From positions 558,001 to 622,000 of the forward strand of contig NZ_CP026029.1 in NCBI RefSeq assembly GCF_023520895.1: DNA of 64,000 nt, written 5' to 3'. Under the pieces are notes generated by a model. The model was given only the letters and a program-made list of their open reading frames with translations, had not been told where the DNA came from and did not search any database. Origin of the DNA: Paenibacillus sp. PK3_47 (GTDB lineage: Bacteria > Bacillota > Bacilli > Paenibacillales > Paenibacillaceae). The stretch's first letter is position 1. Every line of letters starts with the position of its first letter. Of the stretch, positions 16,256-27,648 are shown piece by piece. The translations under genes and the position numbers were made by a program.

Positions 16256-17011
16256 CTACACCTCGGCCAGTGTATGCTGCAGATCCTCAGCGGCACAGTT
16301 TTGCGCGTCATGGGAGTGGCGGCTGTAAAAGTTGATTTTGCCGTTACGCTGCACAGGCTCGTTGCCCAAGTAGCTCTTGATCATTTCCAGATCATGCGAC
16401 ACCATCAGGAACGTCATATGGTGATGGGCGTGCATGTGGAAGATAAGGTCAAAGAATCCGGCCTGTGTCTCGGCATCGATCCCGACGGTAGGTTCGTCCA
16501 AAATCAGAAGATCCGGATGATTGATCAGCGCACGCGCCAGAAACACACGCTGCTGCTGGCCGCCGGACAGCTGGCCGACTCTTTTCTCGGCGATATCCTG
16601 AATCCGCATCACTTCCAGCGCATCGTCGCACTGGCGGTGCTGGGCTTTGGACACCCGGCGGATCAGGTTTTTGTTATTGTACAATCCGGACAGCACAACC
16701 TCACGGACCGTTGCCGGGAACAGAGGATTAAAGGCATTTTTCTGCGGGACATAACCGATCCGTTCCCAATCCTTGAATTTGCGCACGGATTGGCCGAACA
16801 GCTTGATGTCCCCGCTGGACGGGGGCAGCAGGCCGACGATCATTTTCATCAAAGTCGTTTTGCCTGCACCGTTGGAGCCGATAATGCCCAGGAAATCCCG
16901 CTCCTTCACGGTGTAGTTCAGGTTAGAGATTACTTTTTGCTCTCCATAGGAGAAGGAAAGATCCTGTATTTCGATCATATGCTGATGGCAGTCCAGGGAT
17001 ACCGGTTGCAT
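16256..17011 (-). CDS. znuC: Zinc ABC transporter ATP-binding protein
   Basis: 251 residues. The ATPase has Walker A GSNGAGKTT, the Q-loop YVPQKN, signature LSGGQQQRV, Walker B LLILDEPTVGID and the switch His in MVSHD. The start at 17009-17011 follows AAAGGCGG; an internal Met at codon 12 (MIEIQDLSFSY) is a possible alternative. It lies 34 bp after znuA, so the two are surely cotranscribed under Zur. Powers Zn2+ import through ZnuB. Confidence 0.93.
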   Translation of the reverse strand: MQPVSLDCHQHMIEIQDLSFSYGEQKVISNLNYTVKERDFLGIIGSNGAGKTTLMKMIVGLLPPSSGDIKLFGQSVRKFKDWERIGYVPQKNAFNPLFPATVREVVLSGLYNNKNLIRRVSKAQHRQCDDALEVMRIQDIAEKRVGQLSGGQQQRVFLARALINHPDLLILDEPTVGIDAETQAGFFDLIFHMHAHHHMTFLMVSHDLEMIKSYLGNEPVQRNGKINFYSRHSHDAQNCAAEDLQHTLAEV

Positions 17012-17045
17012 AGTATAGTACCGCCTTTCTCTTATTCTTTCCTTA

Positions 17046-18089
17046 TTATTGTAAGGCCAGAATCAGATTTTGCAAATTTTTCTCCATCAGTGTGAAGTAG
17101 TTGTCCCCGTTTTTCTCTTGTTCCTCGGTAAGTCCCTCTACAGGATTCAGTACCATGGTTTCCACGCCGGCTTCACCTGCCAGGGTTTTGGCCAGTTTGT
17201 CAGACACCAGCTCTTCGAAAAAGATATAACGGATGCCCTCTTCCTTCACCAGATTGGCCAAGTTCACCAGATCCTGTCCGCGCGGCTCAGCATCCGGAGA
17301 CAGACCCATAATGGCATGCTGGCTCAGCCCGTAATCACGTGCCAGATAAGAGAAGGCCTGGTGGGATACGACAATTTCCTTATTCGGCAGCTTGGCAAGC
17401 TCGGCAGTGAACTTATTGTCCAGCTCCTTTAGGCGCTCTGCCAATGTATTATAACGCTCTTCATAAGCGTCTTTATGATCGGGATCTGCAGCTTGCAGAC
17501 TGTTCTTGATATTCTCAGCCATAACCAGCGCCGATTTCGGGCTCACCCATGTGTGCGGATCGGTATGCAGGGAATCCCCGCTCTCTTCCGCGGCATGGTT
17601 CTCTGCATGCTCCTCAGCATGCTCCTCAGCATGCTCGCCGCCTTCTTCAGCATGTCCTGCTTCCTCGCCATGGTCGTGATCATGGTCATGCTCTTCATCC
17701 GTCATGATAAGATCCACACCTTTGCTGACTTCAACGGCCTCAGTTTCACTGTCGCTGTCCAGGCTTTTGAGGAAATTCGGCACCCAGCCTTCCAGACCGG
17801 CTCCGTTATACAGGAACAGCTGCGCCTTGGAAGTATTGACGATATCCTGGCTGCGCGGTGTCCAATCATGCGGCTCTACGCCAACCGGAAGCAGATTGAT
17901 CACATTGGCATCCTCGCCGCCGATTTCAGTGGCGAATTCATATATAGGATAAAAGGTTGTTACTACGTTCACTTTACCCTCAACAATATTCCCTGTGCTT
18001 TTGGGACCGCAGGCTGCAAGCACGAATAATACCATGACTGGAAGGGTAAGCAGCAGTCCTTTGCGTAAGCTTTTGAAAGACATCTTCAC
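17046..18089 (-). CDS. znuA: Zinc-binding lipoprotein
   Basis: 347 residues. Cluster 9 solute-binding protein (ZnuA/AdcA). A lipoprotein signal ends in FVLAACG with the lipidated Cys at residue 27. The typical mobile loop between the first two metal ligands is very rich in His, Asp and Glu (HDHDHDHGEEAGH followed by four EHAEE-like repeats, about residues 125-165), which marks zinc rather than manganese specificity. Metal-ligand motifs VEPHDWTPR, HTDPHTWVSP and SHQAFSYLARDYGL are present. Start is GTG at 18087-18089, 6 bases after AAGGAG. Two Zur boxes lie just upstream. Confidence 0.95.
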   Translation of the reverse strand: MKMSFKSLRKGLLLTLPVMVLFVLAACGPKSTGNIVEGKVNVVTTFYPIYEFATEIGGEDANVINLLPVGVEPHDWTPRSQDIVNTSKAQLFLYNGAGLEGWVPNFLKSLDSDSETEAVEVSKGVDLIMTDEEHDHDHDHGEEAGHAEEGGEHAEEHAEEHAENHAAEESGDSLHTDPHTWVSPKSALVMAENIKNSLQAADPDHKDAYEERYNTLAERLKELDNKFTAELAKLPNKEIVVSHQAFSYLARDYGLSQHAIMGLSPDAEPRGQDLVNLANLVKEEGIRYIFFEELVSDKLAKTLAGEAGVETMVLNPVEGLTEEQEKNGDNYFTLMEKNLQNLILALQ

Positions 18090-18104
18090 TATCGACTCCT
18101 TAAA

Positions 18105-18119
18105 TCGTAAATTTTACTA
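18105..18119. promoter_or_regulatory. Zur box 1 of znuA
   Basis: TCGTAAA-T-TTTACTA, a 7-1-7 inverted repeat close to the Bacillus Zur consensus TCGTAATNATTACGA. It starts 16 bp before the znuA start codon. Confidence 0.75.
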
Positions 18120-18131
18120 TGAGAATTATAA

Positions 18132-18146
18132 TAGTAATGGTTACGA
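18132..18146. promoter_or_regulatory. Zur box 2 of znuA
   Basis: TAGTAAT-G-GTTACGA, a second 7-1-7 inverted repeat centred 27 bp from the first. Two such boxes in front of znuA suggest tight, possibly cooperative repression by the Zur encoded at 20911. Confidence 0.75.
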
Positions 18147-18165
18147 TAAGTCAACCGCCTTACGC

Positions 18166-18209
18166 AAAAACAGGAAAACCCCGCGCCTTATGGCACCAGG
18201 GCTTTCCTG
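18166..18209 (-). terminator. Terminator of metG
   Basis: On the minus strand CAGGAAAGCCC and GGGTTTTCCTG enclose GGTGCC/GGCGC and are followed by TTTTTG. It sits 39 bp past the metG stop and ends just before the znuA Zur boxes. Confidence 0.8.
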
Positions 18210-18247
18210 AACAATCAACTAGAAGGTTGGGATACGCTACCCAAAAT

Positions 18248-20314
<2,067 letters not shown>

Positions 20315-20324
20315 TTAAAAAACA

Positions 20325-20612
20325 CAAAAAACTCCCGCCCCTATATGGGGCGAGAGTATACTCACGCGATACCACCCAAAGTTCCCCGGCTCCTCACAGA
20401 GCGCAGGCTTCGCCAGTTCCCTTGCGGAAACTGTCCATTAACGCTGGAACACGCCGTTATCTTACAGCCGCCGCTGCTGTCACGGCTCCTGCTCGAACAC
20501 AGTTCCTCCCGGACCATATTCGATCATACGTACCATACCGGCTCCCAGCTCCCCCGGCTCTCTGCAATGGACATTCTGATCTACTCATCCGTTCGTCGGA
20601 AATCATATTATT
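20325..20612 (-). ncRNA. T-box riboswitch, methionine type, upstream of metG
   Basis: On the minus strand the leader shows the T-box GGGTGGTATCGCG (20365-20377), followed by a terminator stem CTCTCGCCCC/GGGGCGGGAG with six T (20325-20355), and upstream a long stem I with AGAGAGCCGG and AGTAGATCAG. The candidate specifier ATG, the methionine codon, lies in GAATATGGTCC at 20515-20517. Uncharged tRNA-Met would stabilise the antiterminator and allow metG transcription. Confidence 0.92.
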
Positions 20613-20618
20613 CTCCAA

Positions 20619-20648
20619 AATATACCCAATAACCAGACCCCATGTCAA
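20619..20648 (-). promoter_or_regulatory. Promoter of the metG T-box leader
   Basis: TTGACA (20643-20648) and TATATT (20619-20624) with 18-bp spacing on the minus strand. The -35 box overlaps the stop codon of yidD. Confidence 0.75.
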
Positions 20649-20908
20649 GTCGTAGGGGCCGCCCCGTCCCCGGAAGCACTCCCGCCTGCCGGGGGCACCG
20701 GATCCAGCCCTCCTGGATGGAAAGGATGGCATCTGGCAATCCGCTTGGCTGCCAGCCAGGAGCCCTTAGCCGGACCATGAACCTCTATTGCCTCGAGCGC
20801 ATAGGCCGAGCAGGTAGGATAAAAGCGGCAGGTTGCCGGCTTAAGCGGCGAAATAAACTTGCGGTACACGCGGATAGGAGCCTGAATCGTTCTGCGCAGT
20901 GTAGGCAT
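20645..20908 (-). CDS. yidD: Membrane protein insertion efficiency factor YidD
   Basis: 87 residues. Small basic, amphipathic protein thought to help YidC/SpoIIIJ insert membrane proteins. Family signatures [20 protein letters not shown] and [14 protein letters not shown] are complete, with the three conserved cysteines. The ATG lies 2 bp after the zur stop codon, so it is translationally coupled to zur. The tail ([13 protein letters not shown]) is low complexity, common in this family. Confidence 0.93.
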   Translation of the reverse strand: MPTLRRTIQAPIRVYRKFISPLKPATCRFYPTCSAYALEAIEVHGPAKGSWLAAKRIARCHPFHPGGLDPVPPAGGSASGDGAAPTT

Positions 20909-20910
20909 AA

Positions 20911-21372
20911 TCAGCGGCCTTCTTTGCCGTGGGCAGCCACAGCTGCCTCATCTTCGCGGTTTTGTTCGCAATCCTTGCAGTAACCGAACACCTCAAATTT
21001 ATGCTTGACTACCCGGAACTGGTCCGGAGTATCCGTTAAATTCATCGGGCAGAAATTAATCGGGTAAGTCTTCATGCACTGAAGGCAAATCATATGGTGA
21101 TGGTGATGGTCCTGATTGCAGCTGCCTTTGAACTTGACGCCGTCTTCAAACACCACCTGTTCCAGAACACCGAGTTCTTCCATTACCCGCAGATTCCGGT
21201 ACACCGTATCAAAGCTCAGTCCGCTGTATTTGCGGCCCATATGCTCATATACATCCTTCGCAGACAAATATCCCGTATTCTCGCCGAATAACTTGGCAAG
21301 CGTTTTGCGCTGATCGGTGATTCGCAATCCCTGTCCCGACATCGCGTCCAGTATTTGTTCTGTCGACAGCAT
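20911..21372 (-). CDS. zur: Zinc-specific Fur-family repressor
   Basis: 153 residues. A winged helix ([26 protein letters not shown] region) is followed by the metal-binding dimer domain with the regulatory His cluster ([15 protein letters not shown]) and the structural CxxC pairs (CLQC, then CKDC near the end). The [11 protein letters not shown] recognition helix resembles Zur rather than PerR or Fur, and Zur boxes lie before znuA nearby; the exact paralogue call is inferred from that. The ATG at 21370-21372 is preferred, 8 bases after GGGAG, over an ATG five codons upstream. Cotranscribed with yidD. Confidence 0.88.
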   Translation of the reverse strand: MLSTEQILDAMSGQGLRITDQRKTLAKLFGENTGYLSAKDVYEHMGRKYSGLSFDTVYRNLRVMEELGVLEQVVFEDGVKFKGSCNQDHHHHHMICLQCMKTYPINFCPMNLTDTPDQFRVVKHKFEVFGYCKDCEQNREDEAAVAAHGKEGR

Positions 21373-21578
21373 TCGCTCATCTCCCATAAAGTTAGGTCAA
21401 TTGTGTTGCACTCTCTTAATAATGCCCCAAAATAAATGCCCCGTCAATGAAGCCCCGCTTCCCGACAGCCTTGGCAGAAGCAGTTTCCTGTCTTTTTACG
21501 ATTCCGTTCAAGATTGAAGACGGGATTCCGCCGTTCTCGGAGCGTCCACCCAAAAAGCTCACGCATCATCTACATTAT

Positions 21579-21622
21579 AAAAAAACTGACCCAAGCAGCC
21601 ATTATGGCTTTCGGGTCAGCTT
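21579..21622 (-). terminator. Terminator of the stalk-domain protein gene
   Basis: On the minus strand GCTGACCC and GGGTCAGT enclose AGCCAT/ATGGCT and are followed by seven T. The design (GACCC ... GCCAT-ATGGC ... GGGTC) is the same as that of the lysC terminator. Confidence 0.85.
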
Positions 21623-21644
21623 TGGATGTTAATATAGTTTCCGT

Positions 21645-23939
21645 TTATTTCTTGGCCGGAAGCGGGGTGAAGACCAGGTTCACCGGAAGATTGCTGCCGG
21701 AAGCAACGGTGAAGACCATCTCTACGGGACCGTCATAATCACCGGAACGGTAGACAACAGCATTCATGTCCGAATTCGACAGGCTGCCTTTGTTCGGCAG
21801 GTTGATAATATTATTGTTAACCATGATGGATCCGAGATAATTGCCTCCGCGCGGATTGAACGTAATCAGGGTGTTCGCGGCGACGTGCTCGAATCTGATT
21901 TTGTACAGTACGCCAAAGTTACCTGAGTTGGAAGCTTCGGTTCCGTTCATCGGATCTATACCGATCAGATTCTTGTCGTTGTTGTTATCTCCCAGCACCA
22001 GCTTCGTTTGAGTAGCTCCTACTCTATCCGATACCGTAATAATGCGGGTAGAATCCGGGTATGTTCCGCGGTTGTGTACGCCGTCACGGTCAAGAACCGG
22101 AAGATACGGCAGCTCAGCCAGCGGATCTTTGGTCTGTTCCACCATAACCACGTTGTACTGCACTGCATAGTCACTGAACAAGTCAGCGCTGAGTGAGAGC
22201 ACTTCTTTTGGTTTCATGGCAATTTTACTGAGATCGGTCAGAATAGGTACGCTCTCACCCGGCTGCAGTGTAATGGAGCCGTATTTCTCATTTGTAAGCA
22301 TCGAGGTGTAATACTTTTGAACTGAAATTTTGCCAGTGTATTCCGGTGAAACCACCGGACCGGCGATTCCGGCGAATTGTGTTGTAATGGTCGTCGGGTA
22401 CAGATTATTATTCGTTGCAATCACATACAGCTTCTGTCTGGTCGTCATGTTGTTCATGTGGTGGACCAGGAAGCGTGTTGCGCCAACCGCTGTTTCACGG
22501 TACAGTACGCCTTCTGTATTCACAGTCTCCGGGCTGTTGCTGCGGATCAGTGTATAAGGCTCGGAAGACAGGTTGTAGTTCACATTCGTCAGGCCCGGGA
22601 TCATTCCGCCGTCCATAGTGATTACATCACCAGGTACGGTGAACAGCTTCGCCACTTCATCCTGGGTATACATTTGCTCGTTCGTAATGTTGATCGTCTT
22701 CTCAAATGTGCTGGTCAAACCGTGTTTGTCGGTAACGGTCAGCGAGATGGAGAGCGGTCCGGGATTGAAGTAAGCCAGGGCCCGGTTGTTCCACACGGTT
22801 GTCAGCTCTTCATTCTCAGGATCATAGCTCAGATCGGTCAGCGTTACCGGCTCACCCATCTTGTACTCTTCCTTGTCTGTAGTGAAATTAGCCACCGGAG
22901 GCTGATTCGGCTGCAGAACCTGGATGGTCTGGGAATACGGATTACTCCACTGTCCGCTTGCATCTCTTACGGAATAAGTAATGGTATAATATCCCGGCTG
23001 ATCATACATATCCTGCTTGTTGCTGCTCCAGCTCTCTTCTACGATGGCTGTACCATTTGGTGAAGAGCTCTTGGTTACATAGTTTACGATGGTCTGGCCT
23101 GCGTAAATTTCACCCGGCTGGATTGTAAAAGAAGCCGAAGGTCTTGTATTCAGTGTAAGAATGACCCGTTTCTGAATATTATCAACGGTATAAGGAATGC
23201 CAAGTGCACCGGTAATCGAGGTAAGCGGCACCATGAATGTTCCTTTGAACTGGTAGGCCGGACCCTTCATGGTCACTTTGGACCCGTTCACTGTATAAAT
23301 CTTGCTGTCGGTCTTAAAGCGCATGATGCTTGAGCCCTTGGTGACAATAACTTCTTTGGTTTTGTAATCATAGGTATAACTCACGCCTACCATTTCCACC
23401 ATGGCCCGGATGGATACGTAAGACACGCCATTCTTGACTGCCATCGGCTGGTTGGCAAGGTATTCCGTTCCGTTCTTGTACATTTTGTTGCTGTTCATCA
23501 TGAGAATCAGCTGATTTGCATTGTTACCCGCAAGCGGTTGAGCTGCAGGATCAGTTGCGGGTACGGTAACATTTGGTGTTGCCGCCGGAAATACCGTTTC
23601 TGTTGGGACCGGTGTTGCCAGCGGATCAGCAGGAGCAGACGGATCTGCGGTAGCTGACGGTTCTGTTACAACGCCCGGAATCGGAGTTGGCGTAGGTGTA
23701 ACAGTTCCGGAAGGCAGGCTTGGTAGTGGGTCTGTAGCCGCCGGTAATGGATCTGTAGCCATCGGCAGCGGATCTGAGGTCAAAGGCTCTGACACTGTCT
23801 CTGATGCAGGAGCAGCTTCGGCTGCATATACTGATCCGGATACTCCTTTGGTACTTACCGGCTCTGCAAAAGCCGGGACTGCCGAGGCGGCCTGTGATAC
23901 AGCCAGCACAGCAACTAAAGATAGTTTCTTAAAATTCAT
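21645..23939 (-). CDS. Secreted stalk-domain protein, function unknown
   Basis: 764 residues. A signal peptide (cut after AFA, residue about 25) is followed by about 115 residues of low-complexity Pro/Thr/Ala/Asp with DPLP repeats, then a copper-amine-oxidase-type stalk domain (about 140-270, YVSIRAMVEMVGVSYTYDYK and FMVPLTSITGALGIPYTV). Two Ig/PKD-like segments follow (ADASGQWS region and PPVANFTTDKEEYKMGEPVTLTD). The last 330 residues are beta-rich, match no domain I can name, and contain EVAKLFTVPGDVITMDGGMIPG. No anchor or LPxTG, so wall association through the stalk is inferred. GAGGAG lies 7 bases before the ATG. Confidence 0.85.
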   Translation of the reverse strand: MNFKKLSLVAVLAVSQAASAVPAFAEPVSTKGVSGSVYAAEAAPASETVSEPLTSDPLPMATDPLPAATDPLPSLPSGTVTPTPTPIPGVVTEPSATADPSAPADPLATPVPTETVFPAATPNVTVPATDPAAQPLAGNNANQLILMMNSNKMYKNGTEYLANQPMAVKNGVSYVSIRAMVEMVGVSYTYDYKTKEVIVTKGSSIMRFKTDSKIYTVNGSKVTMKGPAYQFKGTFMVPLTSITGALGIPYTVDNIQKRVILTLNTRPSASFTIQPGEIYAGQTIVNYVTKSSSPNGTAIVEESWSSNKQDMYDQPGYYTITYSVRDASGQWSNPYSQTIQVLQPNQPPVANFTTDKEEYKMGEPVTLTDLSYDPENEELTTVWNNRALAYFNPGPLSISLTVTDKHGLTSTFEKTINITNEQMYTQDEVAKLFTVPGDVITMDGGMIPGLTNVNYNLSSEPYTLIRSNSPETVNTEGVLYRETAVGATRFLVHHMNNMTTRQKLYVIATNNNLYPTTITTQFAGIAGPVVSPEYTGKISVQKYYTSMLTNEKYGSITLQPGESVPILTDLSKIAMKPKEVLSLSADLFSDYAVQYNVVMVEQTKDPLAELPYLPVLDRDGVHNRGTYPDSTRIITVSDRVGATQTKLVLGDNNNDKNLIGIDPMNGTEASNSGNFGVLYKIRFEHVAANTLITFNPRGGNYLGSIMVNNNIINLPNKGSLSNSDMNAVVYRSGDYDGPVEMVFTVASGSNLPVNLVFTPLPAKK

Positions 23940-24131
23940 GTTACGACTCCTCTGCTCCCAATTGTAGTATATAAGGCAGTAATTCTCTCTGTTCTACCCC
24001 TTATAATCCCCGCAAAACGTCGCCTCCCCCTATCTTCCGACAGGTAAGTTTTTGCCACGTTCATTTTACAAAACATAGTATTAGACGCATGGGGCCATAA
24101 AAAGTTTCATTCTTTGTAAAGAAAACATTGT

Positions 24132-24170
24132 AAAAAGAAACGCCCCGCCCGCAATTCAGGGGTGGAACGT
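24132..24170 (-). terminator. Likely terminator of the sugar two-component operon
   Basis: On the minus strand GTTCCACCCC and GGGGCGTTTC can pair across TGAATTGCGGGC, followed by TTTTTAC. It overlaps the last codons of the response regulator. Confidence 0.55.
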
Positions 24171-24953
24171 CTCTGCATCACGGTACTTATCACGGTACTC
24201 TTTAGGAGTCATGCCTGTCTGTTTCAGGAACACTTTCGTAAAATAACGCCGCTCCTGGTACCCCAGTCCAGAACTGATGGCGGCAATGCTCTTGTCGCTG
24301 CTGGACAGCATGAACTTGGCGGCTTCGATCCGCTGCTGTGTCACATATTCTACAAAGGTCATTGCAAAACGGTTCTTGAACAAGAGGCAAAAATAGCTGC
24401 TGCTGATTCCGATCTTATTCGCTACTTCCTCAATGCCCAGGTCATAGTTCAGCCGCTCCGATATATAATGTGCCGCCAGGTTCATCAGCTGCTCCGGTGT
24501 TTTTTTGGCCGTTTCTTCAGCCGGCGGCACTTCCTGGAACAGCGGGATGCTGTTATATAGCTTATCCTTATACTGCCTGCTGCGGATCCTTGTGCCGATC
24601 TCCCGCACCTTGTGGCCAAGCTCTTCATAATGAATCGGCTTGCAGATGTATTCCTTTACTCCGAGCCGGATGGCTTCCCTGGCATAATCAAACTCCTGAT
24701 AGCCGCTGAGCAGCAGCACTTCACTCTCCAGCCCCATCTCGCGCAGCCTGCCGATAAAAGTCAATCCGTCCATGACCGGCATGCGGATATCACAGAGCAC
24801 AAGATCAGGAGCCTGCTCCTCAGCCATCCGCAGAGCGTCTATACCGCTGCGCGCCATGCCCGTCACTTCCATCCCCATCTCCTGCCAAGGCAGCACACGG
24901 TTAAGATTGTTAAGTATAGGGGCTTCATCGTCAACCAATAATACTTTTAGCAT
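24156..24953 (-). CDS. YesN-type AraC response regulator
   Basis: 265 residues. A receiver domain with the phosphorylatable Asp55 (LVLCDIRMPVMDG) and the acidic pair Asp8/Asp9 precedes a C-terminal AraC double helix-turn-helix (LNYDLGIEEVANKIGISSSYFCLLFKN region and SIAAISSGLGYQERRYFTKVF). It most likely activates the adjacent sugar ABC transporter. The ATG at 24951-24953 lies inside the kinase gene, overlapping it by 23 bp, with GGGGGAAG upstream; a much longer open frame upstream is a shadow of the kinase. Confidence 0.92.
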   Translation of the reverse strand: MLKVLLVDDEAPILNNLNRVLPWQEMGMEVTGMARSGIDALRMAEEQAPDLVLCDIRMPVMDGLTFIGRLREMGLESEVLLLSGYQEFDYAREAIRLGVKEYICKPIHYEELGHKVREIGTRIRSRQYKDKLYNSIPLFQEVPPAEETAKKTPEQLMNLAAHYISERLNYDLGIEEVANKIGISSSYFCLLFKNRFAMTFVEYVTQQRIEAAKFMLSSSDKSIAAISSGLGYQERRYFTKVFLKQTGMTPKEYRDKYRDAETFHP

Positions 24954-26784
24954 AATGATCTTCCCCCTGCACGTATTTAGGGATGACGCATTGAATAATC
25001 GTTCCCTGCCCCGGGCTGGCACAGATAAATATCCCGTACAGTCCGCCATATTCGATCCGGATACGGTCCGCCACACTGCGGACGCCAAGCCCCCGCCGTT
25101 CTGAATGAATAACAGGCTCAGGCTCACCATCCGGCCCGTGCCCGGCCGTCTCATTCACCATGTACTGGAACATGGACAGCTGGGACGAGGTCATGCCGAT
25201 CCCGTTGTCTTCGATTCTCAAAATCAGATTTCCGCGGCTTTCCCAGCCTGTTACCGTTAACCTGCCTTTGTATCCGATGCCTTCGAACCCGTGCTGGATA
25301 CTGTTCTCCACCAGCGGCTGGAGCGTCAGCTTGAGGATTCCGCAGCCCAGCAGCGCCTCGGGAATATGAATTTCATAATCAAAAATATCCTCGAAGCGGA
25401 ACTTCTGGATATCGAGATAGTTGCGCAGATGCCGGATTTCCTCCTCCAGCGTAATCTCATCCCGGTCCTGAATGCTGATCCGCAGAATGCTGGCCAGCCG
25501 GTAGACCATCTCACTGACTTTGCGCCCTTCGTTCTGCACGGCAAGCACGTTAATCGATTCCAGCGTGTTGAAGAGGAAATGCGGTTTGATCTGGGCCTGC
25601 AGCACCCGCATTTCCGCCTGATTTTTGCGCCGCTGCTCCAGCTGGACCCGGTTGAACAAGCCGTTGATTTTATCCATCAGATCATTAAAGCCTCTGGCCA
25701 GCAGCGTCATTTCATCATTGCCCCGCTCTTCCATCCGGGTAGTCAGGTCCCCGTCCTCCACCCTGCGCATAAAGCGCACAATTACGGCAATCCCTCCGGT
25801 AATCCGGTTCATAAAAAAAAGGTTAAAAACTACCGCTGCCAGCAGGCAGAGAACAATAACCGCAACGAACCAGCGTGCAAACACCGTTACTTCCCTGGAC
25901 AGGGAGTTCCACGAGGTCACTGACACAAGACTCCAGGGATAGTCCTTCAGATGGTAGACCGACAGAATGCTCTTCTCCCCGCTGAACTGCGTTCTGAAGC
26001 TTTGAAAACCCTCTTTAAAGACGATGTCCCTGTTCGTAAAAGAGTTGAAATTCCGGCCGTCCAGCTTGCGGTCGGGATCGAACAGAATCATGCCGCCATC
26101 ATTCACCAGCATAAAAGATACCTTCTGATCACTGTCGCCGATTTTGAGATTGCGGAAGATGGATTCGAACTCCCAGTTTTTGATCTGTACAACCAAAATG
26201 CCGATGTCCTGAAAGAAGCTGAGTTCTTTGATCAGCCGGATCTGGGTAAATACAGGCTCTGTTCCGGTCAGTTCCGGATATTCATGCGGGGCCAGCCATT
26301 TCGGTACACCGTTAAGCTTCATGACTTCCTGGTACAGGTCGCTGCCTTTGAATTTGTCGTAGGGGAGTGTGCGGAAATTCTCTTTGTTGAACACCGAGAC
26401 GATTTCAGAGCTGCCTTTTCCGTTAAAATTGTACAAAAAAGCGTAGCTGATCGACGGGTGATTATACAGCAGGCTGCGGAAATTGCGCTGGCTGGCATTC
26501 AGGCTGAGCTGCTCGGCATCGGTCAAATCCTGCTTGGACGGATCATCGGCGCTGAGGGCCATATGAAAAACTGAAGTGGCTATCCCGGTGTCTGTGACGT
26601 TGTCCATATCCTTGAACACGTTGGAGATGCTGTAGCTGATTGCTTTGAGCGAATATTCGGACTGCTGGCTGTACTTTTTTTCAATAGAATTGTAGGTGAC
26701 GAAGAACATAATCATGCCAAGAATGAATAAGGGGATGATGATCAGGCCTAAAAATGCCGTAAATAACTTGTAGCGCAAATTCAT
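24931..26784 (-). CDS. YesM-type sensor histidine kinase
   Basis: 617 residues. Two membrane helices (residues about 10-32 and 290-312) flank an extracellular Cache-like sensor; a HAMP domain follows, then the His_kinase block QAQIKPHFLFNTLESINVLA with the phospho-accepting His near residue 398, and a HATPase_c domain (LTLQPLVENSIQHGFEGI, DNGIGM, GLGVRSVADRI). Such kinases sense oligosaccharides, often via the partner binding protein. AGGAG lies 9 bases before the ATG. It overlaps the regulator gene and follows the permease genes by 27 bp, forming one operon. Confidence 0.93.
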   Translation of the reverse strand: MNLRYKLFTAFLGLIIIPLFILGMIMFFVTYNSIEKKYSQQSEYSLKAISYSISNVFKDMDNVTDTGIATSVFHMALSADDPSKQDLTDAEQLSLNASQRNFRSLLYNHPSISYAFLYNFNGKGSSEIVSVFNKENFRTLPYDKFKGSDLYQEVMKLNGVPKWLAPHEYPELTGTEPVFTQIRLIKELSFFQDIGILVVQIKNWEFESIFRNLKIGDSDQKVSFMLVNDGGMILFDPDRKLDGRNFNSFTNRDIVFKEGFQSFRTQFSGEKSILSVYHLKDYPWSLVSVTSWNSLSREVTVFARWFVAVIVLCLLAAVVFNLFFMNRITGGIAVIVRFMRRVEDGDLTTRMEERGNDEMTLLARGFNDLMDKINGLFNRVQLEQRRKNQAEMRVLQAQIKPHFLFNTLESINVLAVQNEGRKVSEMVYRLASILRISIQDRDEITLEEEIRHLRNYLDIQKFRFEDIFDYEIHIPEALLGCGILKLTLQPLVENSIQHGFEGIGYKGRLTVTGWESRGNLILRIEDNGIGMTSSQLSMFQYMVNETAGHGPDGEPEPVIHSERRGLGVRSVADRIRIEYGGLYGIFICASPGQGTIIQCVIPKYVQGEDHYAKSIIG

Positions 26785-26811
26785 AGGCTGCTGCTCCTGA
26801 CTGTAGGAAGG

Positions 26812-27648
26812 TTAGCCTTTTACGCTGCCCGCCGTTACGCCTTCAATGATTTTCTCCTGCAAAATGGCGTATATAACGATGACCGGCAGCACACTGTAGA
26901 CAATGCCTGCGGACATTTGCGCATAGTTCATCTGATATTGATCGCGGAATTGGACCATTCCCACCGGCAGCGTGCGCAGCTCGTCATTGGATAAAAAGTA
27001 GTTAGCCAGCAAAAATTCATTCCAATTTCCCAGGAAATTAACAATGAACACTGTAACCATGGCGGGAACCGTCAGAGGTACAATAATTTTAGCAAAGATA
27101 CCCGGAGCCTTCAAGCCGTCCATGACCGCCGCTTCTTCAATTTCACTGGGCAATGAACGCATAAATGCGGCCAGAATAATGATGGTAAAAGGAATGGCAT
27201 TGGCAATGTAAGGAATGATCAGCGCCCAGTGTGTGTTAAGGATATGCAGCTTGCGCACAATGGTGTAAATCGGCAGCATCAGGGCATTATTAGGGATCAG
27301 CATTCCGACCAGTACCAGTGAAAAGAGTATGGTATTCCATCTGCCCTGACGCATCCGCGTAACCGCAAAGGCAAACATGGAGGCCAGCAGTATGGACACT
27401 ACAGAGGCGAATACCGATATATATAAGCTGTTAAAAAAGTAAGTGCTGATCTTGGCATTCACCCATGCCTCGACATAATTGGAAAATACAAATTCCTCCG
27501 GAATGCCGAACGGATTCAGGGCAATGGAATTGTTATCCTTTTTGACAGACGAGAACAGCACGAACAGGAACGGAAACAGTACAATCAGAAGATATCCGAG
27601 CAGCGCGATATGCGGCAGGCTTTTTTTCAGGTTGCGTAGGGTCAGCAT
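26812..27648 (-). CDS. Carbohydrate ABC transporter permease, MalG type
   Basis: 278 residues with six membrane helices and the ATPase-docking EAA loop EEAAVMDGLKAPGIFAKIIVPL. The start ATG at 27646-27648 overlaps the TGA of the upstream permease by one base (TGATG), showing translational coupling; a TTG just before it is an alternative. No ATP-binding subunit is encoded here, so a shared MsmX-like ATPase elsewhere is inferred, as in Bacillus. Confidence 0.93.
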   Translation of the reverse strand: MLTLRNLKKSLPHIALLGYLLIVLFPFLFVLFSSVKKDNNSIALNPFGIPEEFVFSNYVEAWVNAKISTYFFNSLYISVFASVVSILLASMFAFAVTRMRQGRWNTILFSLVLVGMLIPNNALMLPIYTIVRKLHILNTHWALIIPYIANAIPFTIIILAAFMRSLPSEIEEAAVMDGLKAPGIFAKIIVPLTVPAMVTVFIVNFLGNWNEFLLANYFLSNDELRTLPVGMVQFRDQYQMNYAQMSAGIVYSVLPVIVIYAILQEKIIEGVTAGSVKG

